Below are positions 1 to 9,169 of a stretch of 17,469 nt of DNA, piece by piece. The number at the start of each line of letters is the position of its first letter. Positions within the stretch are counted from its first letter, which is position 1. The notes under the pieces were generated by a model. It was not told where the DNA came from. It did no database searches and saw only the letters and a program-made list of their open reading frames with translations. A program made the translations under genes and the position numbers. The stretch covers positions 1 to 17,469 of the forward strand of contig BBFD01000052.1 of NCBI GenBank assembly GCA_001313065.1, given 5' to 3'. This stretch comes from Silvimonas sp. JCM 19000. Its GTDB lineage: Bacteria; Pseudomonadota; Gammaproteobacteria; Burkholderiales; Chitinibacteraceae.

Positions 1-57
1 CGCAGCAAGATGGCCGCTGCGCGCCGGGTAGTGCGTGTTGCGTGATGCCGGGCGTGC

Positions 58-907
58 TCAGCTTTCGTGGCCGCGCACGCGTTTTTTTTCCTTGAGGTTG
101 CGCTTCATCTTTTCCAGCTGGTCGATCAATTCCGGGCCGCGCTTGAGCGCCACACCGACCGCCAGCACATCGATGATCACCAGGTGAACGATACGGGTAA
201 TCATCGGCGTGTACAGATCCGGATCTTCCATGGTGTCGGCGTACAGACAAATCGAGCAGCGCTTGGCCAGCGGCGATTTGCTGTGGGTAATGCCGATCAC
301 GTCGGCACCGGCATCACGGGCAATTTCGACCGAGCGCATCAAATCGAGCGTACGGCCCGAATTGGATACGGCGACCACCGCGTCACCGGGTTTGAGCATC
401 GATGCGCTCATGCCGTGCATGTGCGGATCGGTGTAGGCCACGGTGGGCACGCCAAGACGGAAGAACTTGTTTTGCGCATCGATGGCCACCGCGCCGGACT
501 GCCCCTGACCCCACACTTCAATCTTGTGCGTGTTGGCCAGGATCTTGATCGACTTTTCGAGTGCATCGGTGTCGAGTTCGTTCCGGCAACGCAGCAGATG
601 CGAAATATTGTTGTCGAACAGTTTTTTTGGCGAGGTCGTGCGCCGAATCGTCGGCCGATACCATCGAATGCACATACGGCACGCCCGACACCAGGCTACG
701 CGTGAGGCGCAGCTTGAAGTCTTGCAAGCCCGAGCAATTGAGTGAGCGGCAGAAACGGATGACCGTGGGTTGTGACACGTCCGCCAGATCGGCAATTTGT
801 GCGATCGGGGCGTTGGCCACCAGGTTGGGTTGGGCCAGTACGAGCTCGGCAACCTTGCGTTCCGATCTGGACAGGCTATCGATCATCGTTTTGATGCGTT
901 CGAGCAT
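58..907 (-). CDS. hexR: HexR, RpiR-family transcriptional regulator (one frameshift)
   Basis: Transcription factor of central carbon metabolism. In characterised proteobacteria HexR represses Entner-Doudoroff and zwf genes and is released by KDPG. The N-terminal RpiR-type helix-turn-helix is visible (ADVSQPTVIRFCRSL, about residues 43-57). A SIS sugar-phosphate domain fills the second half, with GQGQSGAVAIDAQNKF and SNSGRT as phosphate-binding segments. ATG at 905-907 follows a GGAG about 10 nt upstream. The frame breaks at a run of seven T (622-628, seven A in the gene) where six would give the continuous sequence LAKKLFDNNISHLL. Corrected length is about 282 aa, close to the roughly 289 aa of E. 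coli HexR. It is last in the zwf-pgl-hexR block and its probable operators lie upstream of zwf and edd. The break is probably a sequencing error. Confidence 0.9.
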
Positions 908-1013
908 TAGCGTCTCACTCCATCACTTTGTTATGTGTCCGCGCCCTGGCTTTTGGCGGAGGCGCGGTTGGGGGTTTCGGGCCTTGTAGTACGGCCCCAT
1001 TAAGCAGTACGGA
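908..1013 (-). other. pgl-hexR intergenic spacer with GC-rich hairpin
   Basis: This 106-nt gap between the end of pgl and the start of hexR holds an inverted repeat, CCGCGCC (939-945) with GGCGCGG (961-967). A second GGGCC/GGCCC pair lies at about 979-997. Neither is followed by a T tract on the minus strand, so they look like intercistronic structure rather than terminators. No ORF or clear promoter is seen. Confidence 0.35.
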
Positions 1014-1711
1014 TTACGCCGTCCAGAACACGGACTTGTTGCCCTTGACGGCATCGAGCACGCGACGGATCGGGTATTGCGCCGTCAGCGGCTTGTCTTC
1101 GGTCAGTGCGGTTTGCAGCAATTCTTTTTTGCCTACGCCCGTAATGTGCACGATCACGTTATGCGCTTTGGCGATGGTGGGCAGCGTCAGCGTAATGCGC
1201 TGGTGCGGCGCCACCGGCGGCGTAACGGCAGCCACCAGATCGGTCGAGCTGCAAGCGGCTTCCAGCTCAGGCGCATTCGGGAACAGCGATGCGGTGTGGC
1301 CGTCGTCGCCCATGCCCAGAATCAACACGTCAAACGGCGCGGGCAGGGTGGCGAAGCGTTGTTCGATTTCGGCCTGGCCTTCGTGCGGGGTAGCCGCACT
1401 GGAAACCGGCGAAACAAAATGGATGGCGGCCGCTTTGCCCACCAGCAGGTTCTGGCGCACGGTGCGCTCATTGCTGTCGGCATGGTCGACCGGCACCCAG
1501 CGTTCATCCACCAGCGTGGCGTACACCTTGTCGAAATCGATATCGAGTTCGCTCAGTGCCTTGAACATGCCCGCCGGGGTGCGTCCGCCCGAAACGGCCA
1601 GCGACGCCTGGCCGCGTGCAGCGATGGCCTGGTTGAGTTGCTGGCTATGGTTTGCGCCAGTTGCTGGTCCAGTTGCTCTTTGGATGCAAATTCATGCCAT
1701 TGAACGGACAT
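1014..1711 (-). CDS. pgl: 6-phosphogluconolactonase (one frameshift)
   Basis: Cytosolic hydrolase converting 6-phosphogluconolactone to 6-phosphogluconate, the step between Zwf and Edd. NagB/DevB-type family motifs are visible: GGRTPAGM near residue 46, DERWVPVDHADSNER, and GMGDDGHTASLFP, which carries the catalytic/phosphate-site residues of the family. ATG at 1709-1711 is preceded by AGAGG six nt upstream and gives MSVQWHEFAS. One base appears missing near 1643: a GG in the plus strand where GGG restores QTIAQQLNQAIAARGQ. Without the correction only the last 184 residues from an internal Met are open. Corrected length is about 232 aa, normal for the family. It lies about 120 nt downstream of zwf. 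Confidence 0.9.
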
Positions 1712-1777
1712 TCACTACCTCTTGAAATTGTTGCATTTGTTGCAGTGCATCAAAAAAAACCCCGCAACAAATCGGCA

Positions 1778-1805
1778 AAAGCGCGCCCCGGTTGGAGCGC
1801 GCTTT
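1778..1805 (-). terminator. zwf-pgl intercistronic hairpin, possible attenuator
   Basis: AAAGCGCG (1778-1785) pairs with CGCGCTTT (1798-1805). The stem extends inward with one mismatch to a four-base loop. Read on the minus strand it lies just after the zwf stop and is followed by only a short T stretch. It could be a weak terminator that lowers pgl/hexR expression relative to zwf, or an RNA-stability element. Confidence 0.35.
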
Positions 1806-1833
1806 CTGTACATCACTCAGGGACAAGCCCGGA

Positions 1834-3291
1834 TCAGGACTCTTCGTGCCACGACAGGCCATCACGCGACAGCAGCGCCGAAGAAGCCGCAGGGCCCCAG
1901 GTACCGGCCGTATAGGGCTTGGGACCTTCGGCACTGTTTTCCCACGAATCCAGAATCGGCTCGACCCAACGCCATGCGGCGCGTTGTTCGTCACGCCGCA
2001 CAAACAGCGAGATATCGCCACGGATCACGTCCATCAGCAGACGCTCGTAGGCTTCGGGCGAACGGGTCTTGAAGGTTTCCTTGAAGTCCATGTCCAGATG
2101 CACCGGGCGCAGACGCACCTGGTTGCCCGGCTCTTTGGCCATCAGATACAGACGCACCGATTCATCCGGTTGCAGCTGGATCACCAGGCGGTTGGGCGAG
2201 GTGCCACGGCCGTAGATCGAGTGCGGTGCTTCGCGGAAGTTGATGACAATCTCGGCCATACGTTCTTGCAAACGCTTGCCGGTGCGCAGGAAGAACGGCA
2301 CGCCTGCCCAACGCCAGGTCTGGATTTCAGCCTTGAGCGCGACAAAGGTTTCGGCCTTGGAGCCAGCCGGCACGCCCGGTTCTTCTTGATAGCCCGGCAC
2401 CGGCTTGCCATTGATGGCACCGGCACGGTATTGGCCACGAACCACCTTGGTGTGTACGTCTTCTTGCGTCAGCGGCTTGAGTGCGCGCAATACCTTGAGC
2501 TTTTCGTCACGCACGGCATCGGCGTCGATCGAGGCCGGCGGTTCCATGGCGACGATAGTCAGCAATTGCAGCAAGTGGTTCTGGATCATGTCGCGCAGCG
2601 CGCCGGTCTTGTCGTAGAAATCAGCACGCGTTTCTACGCCAACCTGTTCGGTGACGGTGATCTGCACATCGCGAATCCACTCACGCCGCCACAACGGTTC
2701 AAGCAGCGTGTTGGCAAAGCGCAAGGCGATCAGGTTCAGTACCGGCTCTTTGCCCAGGTAATGGTCAATCCGGTAGATCTGTTGTTCGTCAAAATATTCA
2801 GCGACGGCGTCGTTGATTTCGTTGGACGACTCAAGATCGTGGCCCAACGGTTTTTTTTCGAGCACAACACGGGTATTAGGTACGCGGGCCAGGCCCACAT
2901 CGGACAAGGCTTTGCAGATACGGGCAAACAGATCGGGCGCGGTGGACAGATAGAACACGCGTGAACGGCCTTGTTGCTCATTGAGCTTGTCGGCCAGTTT
3001 GCTGTATTCGGCCGGATCGTTGGCATCCAGCTTCAGGTATTCGACGCGCGCGGCAAAAGCGGCCCACACGTCTTCTTCATAATCCTTGCCCAGATAACCC
3101 TTGGCCAGTCCGTGCGCCTTGTCGAGATAGGCGGCGTTGTCGGGCACGCTGCGGCCCAGACAGATAATGCGGCCAGACTTGGGGAGATTGCCGTCACGGT
3201 GCTGGTGATACAGCGCGGGCAACAGCTTGCGCATTACCAGATCGCCGGTGCCGCCAAACAGCACCATGTCGAAAGCGTCGATGGGGGTCAT
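1834..3291 (-). CDS. zwf: Glucose-6-phosphate 1-dehydrogenase
   Basis: Oxidises glucose-6-phosphate to 6-phosphogluconolactone with NAD(P)+, the entry to the Entner-Doudoroff and oxidative pentose phosphate routes. The frame is intact over 485 aa, a normal length for bacterial Zwf. The N-terminal Rossmann motif [18 protein letters not shown] starts at residue 11. The active-site signature [11 protein letters not shown] lies around residue 175; its Asp/His/Lys are the substrate-binding and catalytic residues of the family. I chose the ATG at 3289-3291 because it starts [14 protein letters not shown] and has AAGGAA eight nt upstream. The frame is open further upstream but that extension has no family character. 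It is first in the zwf-pgl-hexR block and divergent from edd, with HexR sites between them. It is one of the few genes here with no indel. Confidence 0.96.
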   Translation of the reverse strand: MTPIDAFDMVLFGGTGDLVMRKLLPALYHQHRDGNLPKSGRIICLGRSVPDNAAYLDKAHGLAKGYLGKDYEEDVWAAFAARVEYLKLDANDPAEYSKLADKLNEQQGRSRVFYLSTAPDLFARICKALSDVGLARVPNTRVVLEKKPLGHDLESSNEINDAVAEYFDEQQIYRIDHYLGKEPVLNLIALRFANTLLEPLWRREWIRDVQITVTEQVGVETRADFYDKTGALRDMIQNHLLQLLTIVAMEPPASIDADAVRDEKLKVLRALKPLTQEDVHTKVVRGQYRAGAINGKPVPGYQEEPGVPAGSKAETFVALKAEIQTWRWAGVPFFLRTGKRLQERMAEIVINFREAPHSIYGRGTSPNRLVIQLQPDESVRLYLMAKEPGNQVRLRPVHLDMDFKETFKTRSPEAYERLLMDVIRGDISLFVRRDEQRAAWRWVEPILDSWENSAEGPKPYTAGTWGPAASSALLSRDGLSWHEES

Positions 3292-3508
3292 AAGGGACGT
3301 TCCTTTTCCTTTTATGCGGGAGGCCAGGCGGCCTCCGTTTCTGTAACAGCCAGTGGGACTGTTCCGGCTCTGCGCCAAGGCTACGGCATGCGTTACAGCC
3401 TGCGCGACGTGGCGGGGGATGGCACCCCGCCGTACCTCTTGCCGACATTGAAAATGCACGGTTTTAAAGCGCAATATCAACTATGCTCGGCTTGTAACGC
3501 TGCTGGAC

Positions 3509-3535
3509 GTAGTAAGACTTTGTAATCTTACTACA
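3509..3535. promoter_or_regulatory. HexR operator 1 with overlapping 9-bp inverted repeat
   Basis: TGTAATCTTACTACA at 3521-3535 fits the published HexR consensus TGTARTNWNAYTACA at every defined position. It overlaps a second perfect inverted repeat, GTAGTAAGA (3509-3517) and TCTTACTAC (3526-3534), so a third half-site lies immediately upstream. It is about 230 bp upstream of the zwf start and 260 bp upstream of edd. With hexR in the same locus, HexR binding is a strong inference. Confidence 0.75.
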
Positions 3536-3689
3536 TCGACAAAGCGCGGCGCAAACGGTATCGCCAGCGTTGGTTCCTGGGCAAGAACGCAGAGTTTGTC
3601 CTGGATCAAATCACCCCTGAACACTTGGTTATGTTGCACCGCAGCAGCACCCTTTTGTGTCATATTAAAAGTTGAGTAGCCATCGGGGT

Positions 3690-3704
3690 TGTAGTAAAAC
3701 TACG
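3690..3704. promoter_or_regulatory. HexR operator 2, upstream of edd
   Basis: TGTAGTAAAACTACG matches the HexR consensus TGTARTNWNAYTACA at all defined positions except the last base (G for A). It lies about 95 bp upstream of the edd ATG, a usual place for repression of the edd-eda promoter. Two sites about 170 bp apart would permit separate control of the two divergent promoters or looping between them; the latter is inference. Confidence 0.65.
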
Positions 3705-3798
3705 CCTCGGCAACTAATTTCGAGCCCCTTACGGCCCTCAGCATCACCGTTAGAAAGCACCTTCCAACCTGTCGCGAAATCTCTACCGGAGTCTTGCA

Positions 3799-5636
3799 AT
3801 GCCTGCTGTCAGCCCCGTTCACCCCCGGCTTACCGAGGTAACCCGGCGTATCGTCGAACGTAGTCGCGAATCCCGTCAGCGCTATCTGGCGCGGCTGGAT
3901 CAGGCAGCCAGTAAAGAGCCGGTGCGTAAAGGCTCGCATGCACCAATCAGGCGCATGGCTGGGCTGCCGCGCCAGAAAAAAAGACAAAATCATGCTGCGC
4001 GAAATGCGGCATCCCAACGTCGCCATCGTGTCGTCTTATAACGATATGTTGTCGGCACACCAACCGTTTGAAACCTATCCCGCCATCATCAAGAACGCCG
4101 TCCATGAAGTCGGCGCCACCGCGCAATTTGCGGGTGGCACGCCGGCCATGTGTGATGGCGTCACCCAGGGCGAACCGGGTATGGAGTTGTCGCTGTTCAG
4201 CCGCGACGTCATCGCCATGTCGACCGCCATTGCGCTGTCGCACAATATGTTCGATGCCGTCACTTTGCTGGGTGTATGTGACAAGATTGTGCCAGGCCTG
4301 CTTATAGGCGTTTTTGCAGTTCGGGCATTTGCCGGCTGTTTTCGTTCCGGCGGGGCCGATGACTTCAGGCATTTCCAACGGCGAAAAAATCGAAAATCCG
4401 CCAGCTGTTTGCCGAAGGCAAGTGTGATCGGCTGGAGCTGCTGCGCTCCGAGGAAGCGTCGTATCACGGCGCCGGTACCTGTACGTTTTATGGCACCGCC
4501 AACAGCAACCAGATGCTTATGGAAATCATGGGCCTGCACCTGCCGGGCTCGGCTTTCGTCCACCCCAACACGCCATTGCGCGACGCGCTGACCGCCGAGG
4601 CGGGCCGGGTGGCTTCGCGCAATACCGCGCTGGGCAACAACTTTATTCCGGTCGGTCGCATGATCGATGAGAAAGCGATCGTCAACGGCATCGTCGGCTT
4701 GCTGGCCACTGGCGGCTCCACCAATCACACCATGCATTTGACCGCTGCCGCCCGTGCTGCTGGCATCATCATCGACTGGAGCGATTTCGATGACTTGTCG
4801 GCGGTGGTACCGCTGCTGGCCAAGATCTACCCCAACGGCGCGTCCGACGTAAACCAGTTCCACGCCGCCGGTGGCATGGGCTATCTGACGCGCGAATTGC
4901 TCAAAGGCGGCTACCTGCATGCCGACGTCACCACGGTGATGGGCGAGGGTCTGCACCACTACACGCGTGAACCTTTCTTGATCGATGGCAAAGTCGAATG
5001 GCGCGAAGCGCCGGAACATTCGGCCGACGAATCCGTGCTGCGGCCGATCACCAAACCTTTCAGCGCCGACGGCGGCCTGCGTTTGCTCGATGGCAACCTG
5101 GGCCGTGCGGTGATGAAGGTCTCGGCCGTGCAACCTGAGCATCGCATCGTCGAAGCGCCGGTCATGGTTTTTCACGATCAACACGATGTACTCGAAGCCT
5201 TCAAACGCGGCGAGATGGAAAAAAAGACTTGATTGTGGTGCTGCGCTTCCAGGGGCCGCGCGCCATGGGCATGCCGGAACTGCACAAGTTGACGCCGGTG
5301 ATGGGGGTGCTGCAGGACCGCGGCTTCAAGGTGGCTTTGATCACCGATGGCCGCATGTCCGGCGCCTCCGGCAAAGTGCCGTCAGCGATCCATATCACGC
5401 CAGAAGCGCTGGCTGGTGGCCGTTGGCCAAGCTGCGTGATGGCGACATCGTGCGGCTGGATGCAGTCACTGGCGTTTGCAGGCAAAAGTCGATTCTCAGT
5501 CTGGGCCTCGCGCGAGCGGGCAGAGGCCGATCTGGACGCAAACCAGCATGGCATGGGGCGCGAACTGTTTGCTTCTTTCCGGCACGCTGCCACGGGCGCG
5601 GAAGAGGGCGCCTTGTCGTTGGGGCTGGCTCACTGA
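3799..5636 (+). CDS. edd: Phosphogluconate dehydratase (about seven to eight frameshifts)
   Basis: [4Fe-4S] dehydratase of the IlvD/Edd family. It converts 6-phosphogluconate to KDPG, the committed Entner-Doudoroff step. The ATG at 3799 has GGAG seven nt upstream and begins [20 protein letters not shown]. Family signatures are present across the frames: [10 protein letters not shown] and [10 protein letters not shown] (cluster cysteines), [27 protein letters not shown], and [20 protein letters not shown]. The coding frame is broken at about 3933 (-1), A-run 3976-3982 (-1 or +2), T-run 4311-4315 (+1), A-run 4384-4389 (+1), A-run 5219-5225 (+2 or -1), 5420 (-1), 5475-5477 (-1) and 5490-5510 (uncertain). 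Joined, the product is about 613 aa, compared with 603 in E. coli. No substitution destroys a catalytic motif. Sequencing error is my preferred reading, although the density here exceeds that of the neighbours. Confidence 0.88.
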
Positions 5637-5759
5637 GCGCAGCGGTCAACGCAAGGCATCGGGGGTTACCCTGCCGGCGCATTATTCCGTACGTGCCAAC
5701 TAGCGGAATGCGCGGGGCGACCGTAGGTACTAACGAGCAATTATTAGAAAGTCAGGATC
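5637..5759 (+). other. edd-eda spacer
   Basis: This is a 123-nt gap between edd and eda on the same strand. There is no terminator-like hairpin with a T tract and no HexR-type site, so edd and eda are probably co-transcribed. The eda start is preceded by a short AGG close to the ATG. Confidence 0.4.
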
Positions 5760-6382
5760 ATGCAAATTCGTGAAATCATGCGCTCCTGCCCGGTGATGCC
5801 GGTGCTGGTGATCGAAAAGACCGAACACGCCGTGCCTTTGGCCAAAGCCTTGGTTGCAGGTGGTATCCGTGTACTGGAAGTCACGCTGCGGACTGAAGCA
5901 GCGCTCGAAGCGGTCCGTTTGATCGCTGAACAAGTGCCCGAGCCATCGTCGGCGTCGGCACGGTTATTCGTCCCGAGCAATTCAAGCAGTCCGTCGAGGC
6001 TGGCGCACGTTTCGCCGTCACCCCCGGCCTGACCCCCAAGCTGGTGGCCGGTGCGCGCGAAGCGGGCATTCCGCTGTTGCCGGGCGTGATGACCCCGTCT
6101 GAAGTGATCTACGCGCTGGAAGAAGGCTTTGATGCGCTCAAGCTGTTCCCGGCAGAACAAGCCGGTTCGTACGGCATGCTCAAGGCGCTCGGTGGCCCGC
6201 TGGCTGAAGTGCTGTTCTGTCCGACTGGGGGCGTCACGCCTGAGTCGGCACCCAAACTGTTAGCACTGCCGAATGTGGGATGTGTAGGTGGCTCGTGGCT
6301 GGCGCCCAAGGATAAACTGGCGGCGGGCGACTGGGCGGCGATCACGGAACTGGCCAAGGCCGCATCTGCACTGCGCGGCTAA
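5760..6382 (+). CDS. eda: KDPG aldolase (one frameshift)
   Basis: 2-dehydro-3-deoxy-phosphogluconate aldolase cleaves KDPG to pyruvate and glyceraldehyde-3-phosphate, the last Entner-Doudoroff step. The class I aldolase fold motifs are present. EVTLRT carries the catalytic Glu near residue 40. [10 protein letters not shown] follows the break, and LKLFPAE carries the Schiff-base Lys near residue 128. GGVTPESAP forms part of the phosphate site. One base is missing near 5940 ([15 protein letters not shown]), so the raw frame ends early in an unrelated Ser/Pro-rich tail. Corrected length is about 207 aa, against 213 in E. coli. It lies downstream of edd, and its glyceraldehyde-3-phosphate product is the substrate of the adjacent gap gene. 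Confidence 0.93.
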
Positions 6383-6619
6383 AGCGCCGGCGAAGGCGGT
6401 GGCAGCAGGTTTGAAACAAGACGCGTGTTGAATGTCCGGATGGAAGCGCCATCTGCTCAGGATTACACTGTCGCCTGATTCGACCGCACCGAACGCCAGA
6501 ACCGGTTGCTGGCATACTGCCCGACCGGTCAGTCGCACTATCTATATATATGTACACAAGCCGCTGAGGGTGGGACAGCCCCAGCGGCTCAATCGTTAAA
6601 CCAACCAGGAGAAATCGTC
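6383..6619 (+). promoter_or_regulatory. gap upstream region with AT island and leader hairpin
   Basis: This 237-nt gap contains a TATATATA island (6543-6550), a plausible -10 region, though I see no good -35 at the right spacing. It also has a hairpin, AGCCGCTG (6559-6566) with CAGCGGCT (6582-6589), extended by GGG/CCC. The hairpin has no T tract and lies about 20 nt upstream of the AGGAGA ribosome-binding site. It is more likely a 5' UTR stabiliser or translational control element than a terminator. No HexR consensus site was found. Confidence 0.45.
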
Positions 6620-7639
6620 ATGGCAATCCGCATCGCCATCAACGGCTACGGCCGCATCGGCCGCAACGTGCTGCGCGCACTGTATGAATCGGGCCGGACT
6701 AACGAATTTCAGGTCGTCGCCATCAATGACCTGGGCGACGCCAATACCAACGCCCACCTGACCAAGTACGACACCGTGCACGGCCGCTTCAATGGCACCG
6801 TTGCCGTGGAAGGCGAATTCATGGTGGTCAACGGCGACAAGATCAAGGTTTGCGCCGTGCGCAATCCGGCCGAACTGCCGTGGAAAGACCTGGGCGTGGA
6901 CGTGGTGCTGGAATGTACCGGCTTCTTTACCACCAAAGAAAAAAAAGCCTCGGCCCACATCACTGCGGGTGCCAAGAAAGTCATCATCTCGGCACCGGGC
7001 GGCGCTGACGTTGATGCCACCATCGTTTACGGCGTAAACCATGGCGTGCTCAAAGCCAGCGACACCGTCATCTCGAACGCATCGTGCACCACCAACTGCC
7101 TGGCGCCGCTGGTCAAGCCGCTGCACGACAAGATCGGTATCGTGGCTGGCCTGATGACCACCGTGCACTCGTACACCAACGACCAGGTGCTGACCGACGT
7201 GTATCACAGCGATCTGCGTCGCGCGCGTTCGGCCACCCAATCGATGATCCCGACCAAGACCGGTGCTGCTTCGGCCGTAGGTCTGGTGTTGCCGGAACTG
7301 AATGGCAAGCTCGATGGCTTTGCCGTGCGCGTTCCGACCATCAATGTGTCGCTGGTTGATTTGTCGTTTACCGCTGCCCGCGCCACCACCAAAGAAGAAA
7401 TCCATTCCATCATCAAGGAAGCTTCTGAAGGTGAACTGAAAGGCATCCTTAACTACAACGATCTGCCGCTGGTATCGCACGACTTTAACCACGATCCGGC
7501 TTCGTCAACTTACGAGGCAGGCTATACCAAGGTCACCAATGGCGGCCTGCTGGTTAAAGTCCTGTCGTGGTACGACAACGAATGGGGCTTCTCCAACCGT
7601 ATGCTCGATACCACCAAGGCTTTGTGGAACGCTAAATAA
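6620..7639 (+). CDS. gap: Glyceraldehyde-3-phosphate dehydrogenase, type I
   Basis: Phosphorylating GAPDH. It oxidises glyceraldehyde-3-phosphate to 1,3-bisphosphoglycerate with NAD(P)+, linking Entner-Doudoroff output to lower glycolysis. The frame is intact over 339 aa. The N-terminal Rossmann motif is [15 protein letters not shown] at residues 7-21. The adenine/ribose-binding loop reads AINDLGD (residues 34-40). The catalytic motif [12 protein letters not shown] places the nucleophile at Cys156, with the base His183 in [10 protein letters not shown]. The C-terminal [13 protein letters not shown] is also typical. The ATG at 6620 follows AGGAGA. It may be co-transcribed with edd-eda or use its own promoter in the AT island. 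The NDLGD loop leaves NAD versus dual NAD/NADP preference open. Confidence 0.96.
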   Translation: MAIRIAINGYGRIGRNVLRALYESGRTNEFQVVAINDLGDANTNAHLTKYDTVHGRFNGTVAVEGEFMVVNGDKIKVCAVRNPAELPWKDLGVDVVLECTGFFTTKEKKASAHITAGAKKVIISAPGGADVDATIVYGVNHGVLKASDTVISNASCTTNCLAPLVKPLHDKIGIVAGLMTTVHSYTNDQVLTDVYHSDLRRARSATQSMIPTKTGAASAVGLVLPELNGKLDGFAVRVPTINVSLVDLSFTAARATTKEEIHSIIKEASEGELKGILNYNDLPLVSHDFNHDPASSTYEAGYTKVTNGGLLVKVLSWYDNEWGFSNRMLDTTKALWNAK

Positions 7640-7661
7640 GCGTTTTAAAGCTGTTTGTTTT

Positions 7662-7695
7662 AAACAAAGGCCGCGTTTGCGGCCTTTGTTTTTTT
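7662..7695 (+). terminator. Rho-independent terminator of gap
   Basis: A perfect 13-bp stem, AAACAAAGGCCGC (7662-7674) with GCGGCCTTTGTTT (7679-7691), has a four-base loop. It runs into a T tract 23 nt after the gap stop codon. Confidence 0.93.
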
Positions 7696-8003
7696 GATGT
7701 ATCCGGCTGAATAAATGCTCTATTCGTATTTAATGTTTTACTGCTAATCATTTGAATTAATTGCAATAAATCCAGTTAAAAAAAACTAGACGGTTGACTA
7801 GTCGAGAATGGCTCTCACAAAGTTGATCCATAAGAATGTTGCACGCATACGACAATAATCAGGTTGTTCCTGGTACGGGTTTGCGACGCATAAGGTCGTT
7901 ACCGTATGCTTTGACGGTAGAGCAAGGTTCGCGTCATCTGTAACGCCGATTCTTGCAAATACAGCTGGTTGAACGACCACTTATCAAACTAGGAGACCTA
8001 TAA
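7696..8003 (+). promoter_or_regulatory. AT-rich upstream region of porin 1
   Basis: This stretch of about 308 nt has no gene. The 7700-7790 part is AT-rich with A tracts, suitable for an UP element. A TTGACT hexamer (7794-7799) resembles a -35 box, but the position 17 nt downstream is not a good -10. A small inverted repeat, TACCGT/ACGGTA, lies near 7900-7920. A strong AGGAGA precedes the porin ATG. The exact promoter cannot be assigned by eye. Confidence 0.4.
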
Positions 8004-9107
8004 ATGTTTAAGCGTGCTCTGATTGCTGCTGCGGTAACCGCTACATTCGCCGCTCCGGCATTCGCTGATGTGACCATCAGCGGCGCTGCGGAAATGGATA
8101 TTTTCGTACGTACTCACCAGCAGTCCGCTAACAGCGGCGACGGCGGCAGCACCGCCCTGCTGAACGAAACCGATTTGACCTTGAACTTCGACGGCTCCGA
8201 CAAACTGGATTCCGGCGACAAGCTGATTTGGCACGTAGCACAAAAAAAGTAGCTACGCCTGCTACCGCTGCATGGGGCTCGCGTGAAGCTACATCGGCCT
8301 GACCGGCAACTGGGGTACCTTCCGTTCGGGTCGCGTGTTTGCACCGTCCTACCTGGCTCTGGATGCGTTCCAATGGGGCGCCGGTAACCTGTGGGAAGAT
8401 TACGGCGCGAACGCTGTATGGTTCAAAGAAGCTCTGGCTTACACCACGCCTGACTTCGGCGGCTTCGGCGCACAAGTTGCTTATGACCTGGGCACCAAAA
8501 CTGCTCAAGGCCAAACCTGGCTATCGACGCAATCGCTACCTACAACGGTAACGGTCTGAGCCTGGCTGGCGGCTACCAACAACAGAAGGGTCAAGTTGGT
8601 ATCAACCAGGATGACGCTTACACCTCCGGCGGCGACACCGGCAACAAGCAAACCTTCTACTTTGCTCAAGGTAACTGGGACATCGGTAACGGTTTCAGCG
8701 TCCGCGGCGGTTGGAAGCACAACAAGTGGGAATCTGATCTCGCTACCTCCAACATCACCCCGTCCGAAGCCACTGGCACTGTGTACAACTCGGCAGAAAA
8801 CGACCAGTTCCTGGTTGCCGGTGCGTACAGCTGGGGCAAGAGCAGCGTTGCTCTGGGCTGGCAAGATATCGTGAACAGCAAGATCAACGGTCAAGATCAA
8901 AAGAGCCATGATCTGAACCAGTACTTCGGTCAGTACACCTACGGTCTGTCCAAGAACACCGTGTCGTTCCTGCAAGTTCGCTACCACAAGTTCAAGAGCG
9001 ACACCGCTCGTCCGCTTGCTGCCGCTAACTGGCAATATGATGGCACCGCTACCAGCGGCACCGACAACGGCGCTCGCGTTCTGGTTGGTACCTGGACCGG
9101 CTTCTAA
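8004..9107 (+). CDS. Outer-membrane porin 1, Gram-negative porin family (three frameshifts)
   Basis: General diffusion porin of the proteobacterial (Porin_4-like) type, a trimeric 16-strand beta barrel that would admit small solutes such as sugars. It has a Sec signal peptide of 21 residues ending APAFA before DVTISGAAEMD. Alternating amphipathic strands run throughout, and the C-terminal Phe (VLVGTWTGF) is the usual BAM recognition residue. The paralogue at 9442 is strongly similar and fixes the frame. Breaks lie at the A-run 8242-8248 (+2), about 8290 (-1) and about 8519 (-1). They cancel out, so first and last segments share a frame. Corrected length is about 367 aa. Its position between Entner-Doudoroff genes and a sugar importer suggests a sugar-uptake role, but pore specificity cannot be read from sequence. 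It is not OprB-like. Confidence 0.87.
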
Positions 9108-9137
9108 TCAGAAATACGTTTCTGGTTAAATGCTAAT

Positions 9138-9169
9138 AAAAAAAGGGCAGCGCAAGCTGCCCTTTTTTT
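9138..9169 (+). terminator. Rho-independent terminator of porin 1
   Basis: AAAAAAAGGGCAGC pairs with GCTGCCCTTTTTTT around a GCAA-type loop. The stem is perfect and ends in seven T, 30 nt after the porin 1 stop. The A tract upstream makes it potentially bidirectional. Confidence 0.94.

Larger units (their letters stand above)
3292..3798. promoter_or_regulatory. zwf-edd divergent control region
   Basis: This gene-free stretch of 507 nt separates the divergent zwf and edd genes. It holds one full-consensus HexR-type operator (3521-3535) and one near-consensus site (3690-3704), listed separately. The 3300-3480 part is the probable zwf leader and promoter zone, and 3536-3798 that of edd. I could not identify convincing -35/-10 pairs by eye. 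Short ORFs here have no recognisable product. Confidence 0.6.

Noticed and set aside
1792..2964. 390-codon plus-strand frame opposite zwf
   Set aside because: Antisense shadow of an intact, strongly conserved zwf; no family character or plausible start site.
4075..5184. 369-codon minus-strand frame opposite edd
   Set aside because: Antisense shadow with no domain; its openness reflects codon bias in edd.
3799..5636. Programmed ribosomal frameshifting in edd
   Set aside because: Seven or eight breaks of mixed sign at non-canonical sites, without slippery-site and pseudoknot arrangement; no known Edd uses it.
6383..6619. HexR operator upstream of gap
   Set aside because: Only a TGTACA hexamer is present; no match to the 15-bp consensus.
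6596..7492. 298-codon minus-strand frame opposite gap
   Set aside because: Antisense to an intact GAPDH gene with catalytic motifs; composition typical of shadow frames.
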